DNA of 64,000 nt from Aquitalea aquatica (GCF_013911085.1 NZ_JACERN010000039.1:186001-250000), one strand, 5' to 3'; shown: positions 36,226-45,603, counted from the stretch's first letter. Translations and numbers: made by a program. Notes: generated by a model not told the origin, from the sequence alone.

Positions 36226-36846
36226 GTGAATTATCTGTTGTATGCCCTCATGGTGCCTGCCACGCTGACATTAAGTGCGTGCAGTCTGGTGACTTCGCCA
36301 TTGCTTGCTGGTGTGCAATTAGCCAGTACGGCAGTGACTTCGGTCGCCAGTATGGCACCCAATACCAGTAGCAATGGCATGGCACATCCGCATGACGAAT
36401 TACACAATGTGTGTATTGAATTGAATTCTGGTGTGATTGTGGCCGATTTTATTCCAGAACTGCAAAAACAGCTGCGCGACCGCGAAATTGAAAGTCGTAT
36501 TTATGCGGCAGGTAATACGCCAGCTGATTGTGAGGCCATTCTTTATTACACAGTATTGACGCAATGGGGCTCGCCGATGTTCAGCGACGAATTACGTCCC
36601 TATATTACCGACATCAATTTGCTATTGAAGAAAAATGGCCAGGTATTGGCCAATGCCGCCTACCGGCTGGATGGCATGGCCTATGACAAGTGGGGTTCCA
36701 CCGGTAGAAAGCTGTCGCCACTGCTGCAGAAAATGCTTAACAGCGGCAGCATGGCACAGTGGCAAAATGCTGCCAGCAGCCGCGATGATGCGAGCCACTT
36801 TGAGCAAGATGTTGCCCAGCGGGCTGCTGCGGCTACCAGAAATTGA
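36226..36846 (+). CDS. Outer-membrane or periplasmic lipoprotein, unknown function
   Basis: A 206-aa protein with a lipoprotein signal: hydrophobic LLYALMVPATLTL then the lipobox LSAC (Cys19). The mature part includes an alternating strand region (ILYYTVLTQWGSPMFSDELR, then NLLLKKNGQVLANAAYRLDG) vaguely like Sbal_3080-type lipoproteins; this is a weak resemblance. GTG 36226 is the only start that gives a complete signal peptide. Its 3' end overlaps the 3' end of the convergent flgH gene by 14 bp. Confidence 0.65.
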   Translation: MNYLLYALMVPATLTLSACSLVTSPLLAGVQLASTAVTSVASMAPNTSSNGMAHPHDELHNVCIELNSGVIVADFIPELQKQLRDREIESRIYAAGNTPADCEAILYYTVLTQWGSPMFSDELRPYITDINLLLKKNGQVLANAAYRLDGMAYDKWGSTGRKLSPLLQKMLNSGSMAQWQNAASSRDDASHFEQDVAQRAAAATRN

Positions 36847-37522
36847 TCAGCCCGGCGAAGAAACGCTGGGCATCGGTGCGCGAGGCCACGTCGCTGGCCA
36901 CGCCATTGACCAGCTGTTCGATGCGCGCATCCCCGACATCGGTGGATGACACCACATTGCCCACCTTGATGTCGCGCTTGTTTACCACGCCGGAGAAACG
37001 CAGCACTGTGGTATTGCCGCTGGCAGCTACTGCCTTTTCGCCGGCAATGGCCATATAGCCGTTGGGTAATATATCGGTGACCGACACCATCAGGCTGCCA
37101 CTGATCTGGTTGGTATTGCTGACCTGGCCAATACCTTTCAGGCTGTTGCTGCCACTGGCCTTGCCGCTGTAATCAAAGATCTCCTTCAGCAAACCACCCA
37201 TCGATGACAATGCACCAGGGCCGGATTCGGAAATTGACGAGGTGCGGTTGGTGGTGGTGTTGGCATTATTGCTGGAGGAAAGATTCTCGGCGATATTGAT
37301 TTTCAGTGCATCGCCAACATGGCTGGCAATTGGCTCTTCAAATAGCAACATCGCCTTGTTTGGCTGATAAATCGAACCCGGGCTGTCTTCCAGTGCTACC
37401 GGAGTATATTGCGGCCGGATATGTACTGGCGCAGTCACTAGATTGGGTGGGGATGAGGCGCAGCCAGTGATCAGGCCAGTCAATAAAAGATAAGCCCTTG
37501 CATGAATAAACATGGTTTTCAC
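36833..37522 (-). CDS. flgH: Orphan flagellar L-ring protein FlgH homologue
   Basis: A 229-aa lipoprotein (lipobox LITGC, Cys21) of the FlgH family, which forms the ring around the flagellar rod in the outer membrane. Matches are PGSIYQPNKAMLLFEEPIAS, VGDALKINIAENLSSS, then GYMAIAGEKAVAASGNTTVL and LRFSGVVNKRDIKVGNVVSS. No flagellar genes, not even flgI, are adjacent, so this may be a second, diverged copy. GTG 37522 has GAGG about 6 nt upstream; ATG 37513 is the alternative. Whether it serves flagella or another envelope structure is open. Confidence 0.8.
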   Translation of the reverse strand: MKTMFIHARAYLLLTGLITGCASSPPNLVTAPVHIRPQYTPVALEDSPGSIYQPNKAMLLFEEPIASHVGDALKINIAENLSSSNNANTTTNRTSSISESGPGALSSMGGLLKEIFDYSGKASGSNSLKGIGQVSNTNQISGSLMVSVTDILPNGYMAIAGEKAVAASGNTTVLRFSGVVNKRDIKVGNVVSSTDVGDARIEQLVNGVASDVASRTDAQRFFAGLINFW

Positions 37523-37714
37523 TTTGGCCCTCGCTATGGTTTTTATTACTCCTTTAATTCTATTTGGTGGAATGGTTAATTGACGTTAGCGATCAGAAAG
37601 TAAGGTAAGAAAATGTAAAGCGGATGGCCATGCTCCTTAACGCGGCATAACGTAAATTTACATGCCGGCCTGTCTGGCATCAGAAAATGTAAAAAACGGT
37701 ATGGGGAGAAGGAC

Positions 37715-37942
37715 ATGAGCACAATCAGTGGCGTAGCCGCATCGACACCACCCCTGTCGGCTTACGGGGTGTTACGGCGTGATGCACAAGCTGTGGTTGG
37801 CGATGTGGAAGGCGTGGCCAAGGCAATCGGCCATGGCCTGGTGGCTGGCGGTAGTGCGACCGGCTCGGCGGTGGCGAGTGGACTGAGCGCGGTGGGCGAC
37901 ACGCTCAGTGCCTTGGGTCATACCATTAACACCTATGTTTAG
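37715..37942 (+). CDS. Small glycine/alanine-rich protein, unknown function
   Basis: A 75-aa protein with a good binding site (GGAGAAGGA) 4 nt before ATG 37715. The second half (GHGLVAGGSATGSAVASGLS) has the regular small-residue spacing of glycine-zipper or amphipathic membrane-active peptides. There are no cysteines and no signal peptide. It is divergent from flgH and convergent with the binding protein gene, whose end is 10 bp away. I do not recognise a family. Confidence 0.6.
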   Translation: MSTISGVAASTPPLSAYGVLRRDAQAVVGDVEGVAKAIGHGLVAGGSATGSAVASGLSAVGDTLSALGHTINTYV

Positions 37943-37951
37943 GCTGCGGCT

Positions 37952-38728
37952 TCAGCGCTGAGTGAAGTCGGCAATGTCGGCCGGGATTCTGTCCCGGCCC
38001 ATGTATTTCTGGCGCAAGCGTTCGGTGTAGCCGCTTTTTTCCAGCGCATCCAGCGCCGCTTGCAAGCGCCTGACCGTGTCGTCCGCCGTTTGCAGGTTCA
38101 GCGCATACCAGTACTGGTGCTGGCCATCCAGCAGGGCGACTGCCTGTACCTGGTGGGCATCCAGCCCGGCCTGTTGCAGTTGCCAGGCCATCGCCCAGTC
38201 CAGCATGGCCACCAGATCGACGCGCCCCAGTTGCAGCTTGCCCAGATTCACCGCATCGCTGCGGCCGCTGTCCTGCTCTTCGCCAAGGCGCAAACCCAGT
38301 GCCTGCAGCCGTTTTTGCGTGGCCGATTCGAACAGGGTGCTGGTGCGCAGTTGTTTCAGCTGCTCGATATTGCGCAGCAGGATGTCCTTGCGCCGGCTCA
38401 GCCGGTACAGATAAATACGGCGCGGGCCGATCGGACCCACCCAGCGAAACAGCTTCTCCCGCTCCGGCGTACGCACCGTGCTGAACAGCAGGCTGCCGGG
38501 AGTGGACTGTGTCAGGGCATAGCTGCGTGCCCAGGGCAGCAACTGCTGGCTGAGCGGGATGGCGGCCTTGTCGGCCATGGCCTGCAGTAGTTCGCTGGAA
38601 AAACCGCTTACTTTGTCCGACTGCTGAAAATTCAGCGGCGGCAATTCCTCGGTATAGGCAATCAGCGTGCTGGCGATGGCCGGATGCCACCACAACAGCA
38701 CAAGCAGCAACAGCAGGCGTGGGGACAT
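37952..38728 (-). CDS. Periplasmic substrate-binding-like protein (SBP family 3)
   Basis: A 258-aa protein with a signal peptide (LLLLLVLLWWHPAIAS) and the bilobed fold expected of polar amino acid binding proteins: LIAYTEELPPLNF, VSGFSSELLQAMADKA and LFRWVGPIGPRRIYLYRLS. No ABC permease or ATPase is near, so it probably belongs to the stand-alone group common in gamma- and betaproteobacteria whose role is unclear. ATG 38728 is preferred to a TTG at 38734. Confidence 0.75.
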   Translation of the reverse strand: MSPRLLLLLVLLWWHPAIASTLIAYTEELPPLNFQQSDKVSGFSSELLQAMADKAAIPLSQQLLPWARSYALTQSTPGSLLFSTVRTPEREKLFRWVGPIGPRRIYLYRLSRRKDILLRNIEQLKQLRTSTLFESATQKRLQALGLRLGEEQDSGRSDAVNLGKLQLGRVDLVAMLDWAMAWQLQQAGLDAHQVQAVALLDGQHQYWYALNLQTADDTVRRLQAALDALEKSGYTERLRQKYMGRDRIPADIADFTQR

Positions 38729-38911
38729 GGGCAATCTAAAAGAGTCGTTTAACGGAATTTAACCGCGTGATAACAGGCGAGCAAGCACTGGGCAAGCAAT
38801 GAATAAGCCCGCCCATTCAAGCAGCCTCGCGCGACAACCGTGTGACAGCCCCGGCTGGCAGCCTAGCTGGTGTAAAATGGCCGCTCCATAAGCCTTGAAG
38901 AAACGCCTGCC

Positions 38912-41065
38912 ATGAGTGAGCTGCTAGCCGGACTGAACAACGAACAACTGCGTGCCGTCACCTGGCCTGCCAAGAGTGCGCTGGTGCTGGCCGGAGCCGG
39001 CAGTGGCAAAACCCGGGTACTGACTACCCGCATCGCCTGGTTGATTGCCACCGGGCAGGTGAATCCGGCGGGCGTGTTAGCGGTGACCTTTACCAACAAG
39101 GCCGCGCGCGAAATGCACACCCGCCTGGGTGCCATGGTGCCGGTGAATGTGCGCACCATGTGGATTGGCACCTTCCATGGCCTGTGCAATCGCTTTTTGC
39201 GCGCACATTACCGCGATGCCGGCCTGCCGCAGACTTTCCAGATTCTCGATTCGGCCGACCAGCAGGCTGCCATCAAGCGCCTGCTGAAAAGCATGGAGCT
39301 GTCGGACGAAAAATACCCGCCGCGCGCAGTACAGAGCTTTATCAATGGCAGCAAGGAAGCCGGTGTACGTGCCGAGCGCCTGCCGCCGCCGCTGACACCG
39401 TACGAGGCCAAGCTGCATGAGCTGTATGCTGCTTACGACGCACAGTGCCGTCGCGAAGGCGTGGTGGATTTTGCCGAGCTGCTGCTGTGCAGCTACGAAT
39501 TGCTGCAGGCCAATGCCGCCTTGCGCGCCCATTACCAGGGCCGCTTCCGCCATATCCTGGTGGACGAGTTTCAGGATACCAACCGCCTGCAGTATGCCTG
39601 GCTCAAGCTCTTGTCCGGCGAGCACAACGTGCTGTTTGCCGTGGGTGATGACGACCAGTCCATCTATGCCTTCCGTGGTGCGGAAGTGGGCAATATGCGT
39701 GCGCTGCTGTCCGACTTCCAGGTGGCCGAGCCGGTACGGCTGGAGCAGAACTACCGCTCGGTCGGCACCATTCTGACGGCTGCCAATGCCCTGATCGAAC
39801 GCAATGACGGCCGGCTGGGCAAGAATCTGTGGACCGATGCCGGCGAGGGCGAGCAGATCCGCCTGTACGAAGCCTATTCCGATGGCGATGAAGCCCAGTT
39901 CATCATCGACGAGGTAAAGAGCCTGCAGCGCGAAGGCATGAATCTGTCCGACATGGCCATCCTCTACCGCTCCAATGCCCAGTCGCGGGTACTGGAGCAT
40001 GTGCTGGTGAATGCCCAGCTGGCCTACCGCATCTATGGCGGACTGCGCTTTTTCGAGCGGCTGGAAGTGAAGCACGCGCTGGCCTATCTGCGCCTGGTCA
40101 GCAATCCGGACGACGACAACGCCCTGCTGCGCGTCATCAATGTACCGGCCCGTGGCATCGGTGCCCGTACCGTGGAAAACCTGCAAGCGGTCAGCCGTGA
40201 GCAGGGCGTCACCTTGTGGCAAGCCTGCTGCGCCGCCGGCGGTGGCCGAACCGCGGCCAAGCTGGGTGAGTTCGTGCTGCTGATCGAAGCCCTGCGTGGC
40301 AAGGCCGAGGGCATGACGCTGGCGGAAACCGTCAGCCTGATCATCGATCATTCCGGCCTGCGCGCCATGTATGAGCAAGACAAGAAAGAGGGCGAGGAGC
40401 GGCTGGCCAACCTGGACGAGCTGATCAATGCTGCCGCTGGCTTCTTCCCCGATGCCGCCGACCAGGCCATTGTCGAATTCCTCAGTGCCGCCAGCCTGGA
40501 GGCCGGCGAGCATCAGGCGGAGGCTGGCGAAGATGCGCTGCAACTGATGACCGTGCATGCGGCCAAGGGCCTGGAGTTCGATGCGGTGTTTGTATCCGGG
40601 CTGGAAGAAGGCCTGTTCCCGCACGAAAACAGCATGAACGACAGCAAGGGCCTGGAAGAGGAGCGCCGGCTGATGTATGTGGCGGTCACCCGCGCCCGCA
40701 AACGGCTGTACCTGTCCTGCGCCCAGAGCCGCATGCTGCATGGCCAGAGCCGTTATCCGGTCCGCTCGCGCTTTGTCGAGGAAATTCCGGCCGAACTGGT
40801 ACGCGTGCTGTCTGCTACAGTAAAACCTGTACCGCAAAACACCCATCGCCGCGCGCCCTGGCTGGACGAAGTGGCTGCGCCGGCTGTACCGGCCGCCCAA
40901 TTGCAGGGTTTTCGCATTGGCCAGAGCGTGGGTCATGCCAAGTTCGGTTCTGGTGTGGTGATCAATGCCGAGGGCAGCGGCAGTGATCTGCGGCTGCAGA
41001 TCAATTTTGCCGAGCACGGGCTGAAGTGGCTGGATTTGCGTTATGCCAAGCTGACCGCCGAATAA
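38912..41065 (+). CDS. uvrD: DNA helicase II, UvrD
   Basis: A 717-aa 3'-5' superfamily 1 helicase for nucleotide excision and mismatch repair. Visible motifs are the Q motif NNEQLRAVTW, Walker A AGAGSGKTRVL (28-38), VDEFQDTNRLQYAWLKLL, GDDDQSIYAFRGA, QNYRSVGTILTAAN, LMTVHAAKGLEFDAVF and the late VAVTRARKRL. The C-terminal segment (VGHAKFGSGVVINAEG) is the Tudor-like tail of UvrD/PcrA. Length matches the family. The next gene starts 34 bp downstream. Confidence 0.96.
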   Translation: MSELLAGLNNEQLRAVTWPAKSALVLAGAGSGKTRVLTTRIAWLIATGQVNPAGVLAVTFTNKAAREMHTRLGAMVPVNVRTMWIGTFHGLCNRFLRAHYRDAGLPQTFQILDSADQQAAIKRLLKSMELSDEKYPPRAVQSFINGSKEAGVRAERLPPPLTPYEAKLHELYAAYDAQCRREGVVDFAELLLCSYELLQANAALRAHYQGRFRHILVDEFQDTNRLQYAWLKLLSGEHNVLFAVGDDDQSIYAFRGAEVGNMRALLSDFQVAEPVRLEQNYRSVGTILTAANALIERNDGRLGKNLWTDAGEGEQIRLYEAYSDGDEAQFIIDEVKSLQREGMNLSDMAILYRSNAQSRVLEHVLVNAQLAYRIYGGLRFFERLEVKHALAYLRLVSNPDDDNALLRVINVPARGIGARTVENLQAVSREQGVTLWQACCAAGGGRTAAKLGEFVLLIEALRGKAEGMTLAETVSLIIDHSGLRAMYEQDKKEGEERLANLDELINAAAGFFPDAADQAIVEFLSAASLEAGEHQAEAGEDALQLMTVHAAKGLEFDAVFVSGLEEGLFPHENSMNDSKGLEEERRLMYVAVTRARKRLYLSCAQSRMLHGQSRYPVRSRFVEEIPAELVRVLSATVKPVPQNTHRRAPWLDEVAAPAVPAAQLQGFRIGQSVGHAKFGSGVVINAEGSGSDLRLQINFAEHGLKWLDLRYAKLTAE

Positions 41066-41099
41066 TGACATTCCATCCGGGTTGGCCGATGATGACGCC

Positions 41100-42812
41100 A
41101 TGAGTGACAAGCACCCTTCCACCAGCTACCAGAGCCTGACCGCAGGGCAGGGTGGCGCCGAGCCAGCCCGCAAGTCCTACGAGGACCCGTACGCCAGCCG
41201 CCTGTTCCTGATCATCGACAGCCTGCCGGAGATGCAGCGCGCGCTGGCCATGACCCTGGCTTCGTTTGGTGCCGACAAGGTCGAATACGCCAGCAAGGCC
41301 GGCGATGCACTGGCCAAGATGGCTAAGTTCGAATTCGATGTCGTGCTGTGCGACTACGACCTGGGCAATGGCTACGATGGTCTTTACCTGTTTGAAGAGG
41401 TGAAGGAACGTAACCTGATCAAGCAGTCCTGCGTGTTCATGATCGTCACCGGCGAGCGCCGCTCGCAGCGGGTGATTTCTGCCGCCGAGCTGGCCCCGGA
41501 CGACTACCTGCTCAAGCCTTTCACCGGCGAAGTGCTCAGCCAGCGGCTGGAAAAAGCCATGCGCCGGCGCGAGGCTTTTCGCGTGGTGGACGAAGCCATC
41601 ATGCGCCACGAATACCTGGCCGCCATTGATGCCTGTAGCCGCAAGATCAGCCAGCGCGGTGAATTCACCCTTGATTTCATGAAGCTCAAAGGCTCGCTGG
41701 CACAAAAAATCGGCGACTTCGACACCGCACGTAGTCTGTACATGGAAGTGCTGCGCCTCAAGCCGCTGGCCTGGGCCAAGCTGGGGCTGGCCAAGTCGTT
41801 GACCGGGCTGAAGTCCTACGATGAAGCGCGCCTGCTATTCGAAGAAGTACTCACCGACAACGAAAGGGTGATGGAAGCCTACGACTGGCTGGCCAAGCTG
41901 CATCGCATCCATCACAACCTGCCGGGGGCGCAAAGTACGCTGGAAAAAGCTACCAATCTGTCGCCGGTAGTGCTGCGCCGGCAAAAGCAGCTGGCCGAAG
42001 TGGCCATGCTGAACAAGGATCTGGAAACCGCCGAAGCCGCCAGCGAAGAAACCCTCAATATCGCCAAGTACACCTGGCATCGCAGCCCCACTCACTACGC
42101 CATGCTGGCGCGGGTGCAGATGGCGCGTGGCGAAACCGGCACGGCTGCCCGTACCCTGGGCAATCTGCGCCGTGACTACCGCTACAACGAAACCGGCGAG
42201 TGGATGTGCACCGTCATCGACAGCCAGTTGCAAGGCAAGCTGGGCAATCGCGACAAGGCGCGCACGCTACTGGCCGAGGCGGAAGCCGGCTACCAGAAAC
42301 TGAGCGAAAACCTGCCATCCGATGCGCAAATGGAATTCGCCCGCGCCTGTTTTGCCCAGGGCAAGCAGGACAGCGGCAATGCTGCCATGCGCGACCTGGT
42401 GCGCAACAACCACGACAACGAAGAGCTGCTGTCCTCCATTGGTGGCCTGTTCGATGAAATGGGGCTGGGTGAAATGGGTCGCCAGCTGATTGCCGACAAT
42501 GTGCAGTCGGTGTTGGAGCTGAATAACCAGGCGGTGCGTGAAGCCCAGGCTGGCCGCTTCGACCAGGCCATCGAGCGCTTCGTCAAGGCGCATGAGGAAA
42601 TGCCGCACAATGTGCAGGTGATGCTCAACCTGGCGAATGCCACCATGGCCTATGTGCATGGCAATGGCTGGCACGAAAGCCATATGCGCCGTGCCTACGA
42701 CATGCTGGTACAGGTGCGCACGCTGGCCCCGGCCAACAACAAGTTTCAGAAAATCCTCCGTGCCTGGCGGCAACTGGTGGAAAAACTGGGCAAGCCGCAA
42801 TGGGTACTGTAG
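41100..42812 (+). CDS. Response-regulator receiver fused to TPR repeats
   Basis: A 570-aa cytoplasmic protein. Residues 33-155 form a receiver domain: acidic pocket LIIDS (Asp40, where most receivers have two acids), phosphoacceptor in VVLCDYDLGNG (Asp85), Thr117 in MIVTGE and Lys139 in YLLKP. From about 160 to the end are TPR-type helical repeats (for example EARLLFEEVLTDNERVMEAY and QAIERFVKAHEEMPHNVQVM). Such proteins act through protein contacts, not DNA binding. ATG 41100 is preferred to TTG 41082. The end overlaps the next gene by 13 bp. No histidine kinase is adjacent. Confidence 0.85.
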   Translation: MSDKHPSTSYQSLTAGQGGAEPARKSYEDPYASRLFLIIDSLPEMQRALAMTLASFGADKVEYASKAGDALAKMAKFEFDVVLCDYDLGNGYDGLYLFEEVKERNLIKQSCVFMIVTGERRSQRVISAAELAPDDYLLKPFTGEVLSQRLEKAMRRREAFRVVDEAIMRHEYLAAIDACSRKISQRGEFTLDFMKLKGSLAQKIGDFDTARSLYMEVLRLKPLAWAKLGLAKSLTGLKSYDEARLLFEEVLTDNERVMEAYDWLAKLHRIHHNLPGAQSTLEKATNLSPVVLRRQKQLAEVAMLNKDLETAEAASEETLNIAKYTWHRSPTHYAMLARVQMARGETGTAARTLGNLRRDYRYNETGEWMCTVIDSQLQGKLGNRDKARTLLAEAEAGYQKLSENLPSDAQMEFARACFAQGKQDSGNAAMRDLVRNNHDNEELLSSIGGLFDEMGLGEMGRQLIADNVQSVLELNNQAVREAQAGRFDQAIERFVKAHEEMPHNVQVMLNLANATMAYVHGNGWHESHMRRAYDMLVQVRTLAPANNKFQKILRAWRQLVEKLGKPQWVL

Positions 42813-43534
42813 AGCGGCTGCGCGTGCTGGTGGTGGATGATGAGCCATTGGCGCGTGAGCGCATGGTGGCACTGGTGGCACAGTGTGGTGCGACGACCGT
42901 GGCTGCCCTCGGGGATGCCATGGCCGCCAGCGACTGGCTGGAGCGACATGCTGCCGATGTGCTGCTGCTGGATATCTCCATGCCCGGCATCAGTGGCGTG
43001 GAACTGGCACGTCGTCTGCGTCAGCGTCCGCTGCCGCCGCAGCTGATCTTCACCACCGCGCACGAGCACTATGCGGTCGATGCCTTCGAGCTGGATGCCG
43101 CCGATTATCTGCTCAAACCGGTCCGGCTGGAGCGCTTGCGCCAGGCGCTGGACAAAGCGGCACGCCGCTGTGGCGGCAAGCCCGCCATCGAAGCCCACTT
43201 CAGCGTGCGCCATCGCGACCGGCTGCTTAACATTCCCTTCAGCGCGGTACGCTATCTCAAGGCCGAGCAGAAATACGTCAGCCTGGTCACCGCCGACGGG
43301 GAATACCTGCTGGATGATTCGCTGGTGGCATTGGAGCAGCGGCTGGGCGACAGCGTATTGCGCATCCACCGCAATTGTCTGGTGATGCGCCATGCGCTGC
43401 AGGAACTGCTGCGCACCGGCAATGCCGACGAAGAGCTCTGGGCGGTACGCTTGCGCGGCATCGCCCAGCCACTGGCGGTCAGTCGCCGCCAGCTACCGGC
43501 GATACGCGCGAGCCTGCGCCAAATAAGCAGCTAG
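42800..43534 (+). CDS. LytTR-family response regulator
   Basis: A 244-aa DNA-binding response regulator of the AlgR/LytR group. The receiver domain (about 7-120) has Asp13/Asp14, phosphoacceptor Asp58 in LLLDISMPG, and Lys107 in DYLLKPVRL. The LytTR DNA-binding domain (about 135-240) contains IPFSAVRYLKAEQKYVSLVT and IHRNCLVMR. Its ATG lies within the end of the TPR gene (13-bp overlap), so the two are translationally coupled. In this group the kinase gene usually lies nearby; here none is seen. Confidence 0.88.
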   Translation: MGTVERLRVLVVDDEPLARERMVALVAQCGATTVAALGDAMAASDWLERHAADVLLLDISMPGISGVELARRLRQRPLPPQLIFTTAHEHYAVDAFELDAADYLLKPVRLERLRQALDKAARRCGGKPAIEAHFSVRHRDRLLNIPFSAVRYLKAEQKYVSLVTADGEYLLDDSLVALEQRLGDSVLRIHRNCLVMRHALQELLRTGNADEELWAVRLRGIAQPLAVSRRQLPAIRASLRQISS

Positions 43535-43691
43535 TTAAGCAGCTAGTTTAGACAGCTGCCGCGATCTCTTGCCATTGGCGGTAATTTAGGTTAAGTGAAA
43601 TTACTTAGCAAACCCGTTTGCTGCAGATTGCACCGCGCAGAGTGCGGCACCTTCTATAGAATTACTGTTTTTATCCCACCAGCAGCTGCTC

Positions 43692-45194
43692 ATGCGGATC
43701 AAACTGGCCACCCTGGCTTGTACCCTGCTCTGGTTCGTGTTGAGCGCCTTGATTGCCATGGCCTTCCTCAGCCGGGCCGTGCTCAGCGCCGAGCAGGAGT
43801 TCGACCTGCTGGGCACACGCCTGTCCGAGCAACTGACGCAAAAGCTGCAGGTCAACGACACCATTCTCGACAGTTATGCGGCCTTTGCCATGCTGGGTCA
43901 TCAGCATGAAGCGCAGGAGCAGATCTTCGCGCGGCAGATGGCCGAGCGTTACCCGCAGCTGGTGTCGCTGGAGCGCATCCGCCGCATCAGTCAGCAGCAA
44001 TTGCCGCTCTGGCACCAGCAGATGGTCGAACGCTGGGGCAGCGACTTCCGCCTGCATGCCTATACCGCCGGCAGCCTGACTCCGCTCTATCCCTTGCCGG
44101 CCTACCCCGATTACTACCCGATTGAGTCTATCCAGCCGCTGACCCAGGCGGTACGCCCGCTGCTGGGGGCCGACATCGCACGTGATCCGCAATTGCAACA
44201 AGCCTTGCAGCAAGCGCTGCGTAGCGGTCGCACCACCATGTCCGCCCCCTTTCAACTACGCGAAGGCTATCGCGGCCATGTGCTGCTGCAGCCATTTAAC
44301 GATAGTGCCTTGCTGTTGCAAGGCCGCAAACCGGAACAGTTTGTCGCGCTGGTCTTGCGTTCCGACTATCTGCGTCCGGCTGACACCACGCTGCCGGCCG
44401 GCATGAAACTGAGCATCCGCCAGCGCGGTCAGTCGCCGGCGGCGGCCTATGTTGATATCCCCGGCCAGCAGCATGGTTGGCTCAGCACGCTGGGTTTTCC
44501 GCGACTGCAACTGCAACGGGAGCTGGGCAGTGAAGCACAGCCGCTGACCTTGCGGCTGGACTGGCAGCTGGGCTGGTTCCTGCTCAGCGGCTTTGAGCTG
44601 AGCGTGATTTTCTGCCAGTCCTTGCTACTGCTGTTGCTGTTGGTGGTCGGCCTGCGCTTTTACAGCGGCTTGTTGTCCAAGCAGCAGCGGCGGGAGAACC
44701 ATCTGTTCTACCTGGCCAATCACGACCGCCTGACCGGCCTGGCCAATCGCAACCTGTTTTACGACCGGCTGCAACATGCCATTTCGCGGCTGAACCGCAA
44801 CGGCAAGCGGCTGGCCGTGCTGTTTCTGGACATGGACCGTTTCAAGCCGGTCAATGACAGCTATGGCCACGCAACCGGTGACAAGGTATTGCAGCTGATT
44901 GCGGCCCGCATCCTGGCCATCATGCGCAGCGAAGACACCGTGGCCCGCCTGGGCGGGGATGAATTCGTGCTGCTGATGGAAGATGTCGAGTCCAATCGTG
45001 AGGCCGACCGGGTGCTGGAGCGGCTCAAGCATGCCATCCAGCAACCGTATGAGGTGGATGGCCACAGCATTCAGTTGGGCGTGAGCATCGGTATTGCCTA
45101 CTATCCCGAAGACGGCATGCTGATCGAGGAATTGCTGGATGTGGCCGACCGCAAGATGTATGGCGACAAGCAGCCGGAGCTGCCCCGCAACTGA
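43692..45194 (+). CDS. Membrane diguanylate cyclase with periplasmic CHASE-like sensor
   Basis: A 500-aa inner-membrane enzyme that should make cyclic di-GMP. Membrane segments at about 8-30 and 297-322 bracket a periplasmic domain of about 265 residues like CHASE (ERYPQLVSLERIRRISQQQL, DYYPIESIQP). The cytoplasmic GGDEF domain has NHDRLTGLANRNLFYDRL, DMDRFKPVND and GGDEF (421-425). An RSED motif precedes it by five residues, so the inhibitory I-site is present and product feedback is likely. About 160 bp separate it from the LytTR gene. It could be an output of the upstream regulators, or a distant partner for the SiaC-like protein (inference). Confidence 0.9.
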   Translation: MRIKLATLACTLLWFVLSALIAMAFLSRAVLSAEQEFDLLGTRLSEQLTQKLQVNDTILDSYAAFAMLGHQHEAQEQIFARQMAERYPQLVSLERIRRISQQQLPLWHQQMVERWGSDFRLHAYTAGSLTPLYPLPAYPDYYPIESIQPLTQAVRPLLGADIARDPQLQQALQQALRSGRTTMSAPFQLREGYRGHVLLQPFNDSALLLQGRKPEQFVALVLRSDYLRPADTTLPAGMKLSIRQRGQSPAAAYVDIPGQQHGWLSTLGFPRLQLQRELGSEAQPLTLRLDWQLGWFLLSGFELSVIFCQSLLLLLLLVVGLRFYSGLLSKQQRRENHLFYLANHDRLTGLANRNLFYDRLQHAISRLNRNGKRLAVLFLDMDRFKPVNDSYGHATGDKVLQLIAARILAIMRSEDTVARLGGDEFVLLMEDVESNREADRVLERLKHAIQQPYEVDGHSIQLGVSIGIAYYPEDGMLIEELLDVADRKMYGDKQPELPRN

Positions 45195-45300
45195 GCGGCG
45201 CTGTGGTGTTTGTGCCGCCGCGCTGGCAAATATCCGGCAATACCATGGCCTCTGCCCGGCGTATCGATTAAAATCCGCCGATCAACGACAGGGGAAAACC

Positions 45301-45480
45301 ATGTACCAGTCCGATTTCACCAAATTCATGAGCGAATTTCTGGACAAGAATCCAGAAGTAGACCAGCAGCGTCGCGAGCTGCGCCTTACCCTGTGGGACC
45401 GCAAGGTGAGCCTGGACGATCAGCGCCGCTGGAAGGAATCGAGCGTGGCGCAAAAGCCTTACGTCTACCAGCCCGAATAA
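45301..45480 (+). CDS. DUF3460 family small protein
   Basis: A 59-aa protein that fits DUF3460: MYQSDFTKFMSEFLDKNPEV at the start and LWDRKVSLDDQRRWKE later. These short proteins occur in betaproteobacteria and have no known role. AGGGGA lies before ATG 45301, and TAAAAT, 28 bp further up, looks like a -10 box. It is highly charged and likely helical and cytosolic. In this window it stands between the GGDEF gene and an O-methyltransferase gene. Confidence 0.85.
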   Translation: MYQSDFTKFMSEFLDKNPEVDQQRRELRLTLWDRKVSLDDQRRWKESSVAQKPYVYQPE

Positions 45481-45603
45481 GCAGTTCCCGGCCCGGCCCA
45501 TGCCGGGTCCACCCAGAACGCCCCCTGCTGCCAGCCCCGTTCACGGCCACCGTGCCGGACAGGCAAACCGAGTGGGCGTTTTGTCATTTTGCCGAGAACA
45601 TCC

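Noticed and set aside
39077-41122. A 681-codon minus-strand frame opposite uvrD
   Set aside because: Antisense shadow of uvrD with no recognisable domain.
45517-45582. Terminator formed by AACGCCC and GGGCGTTTT before the O-methyltransferase gene
   Set aside because: The loop would be about 50 nt, too long for a reliable intrinsic terminator.
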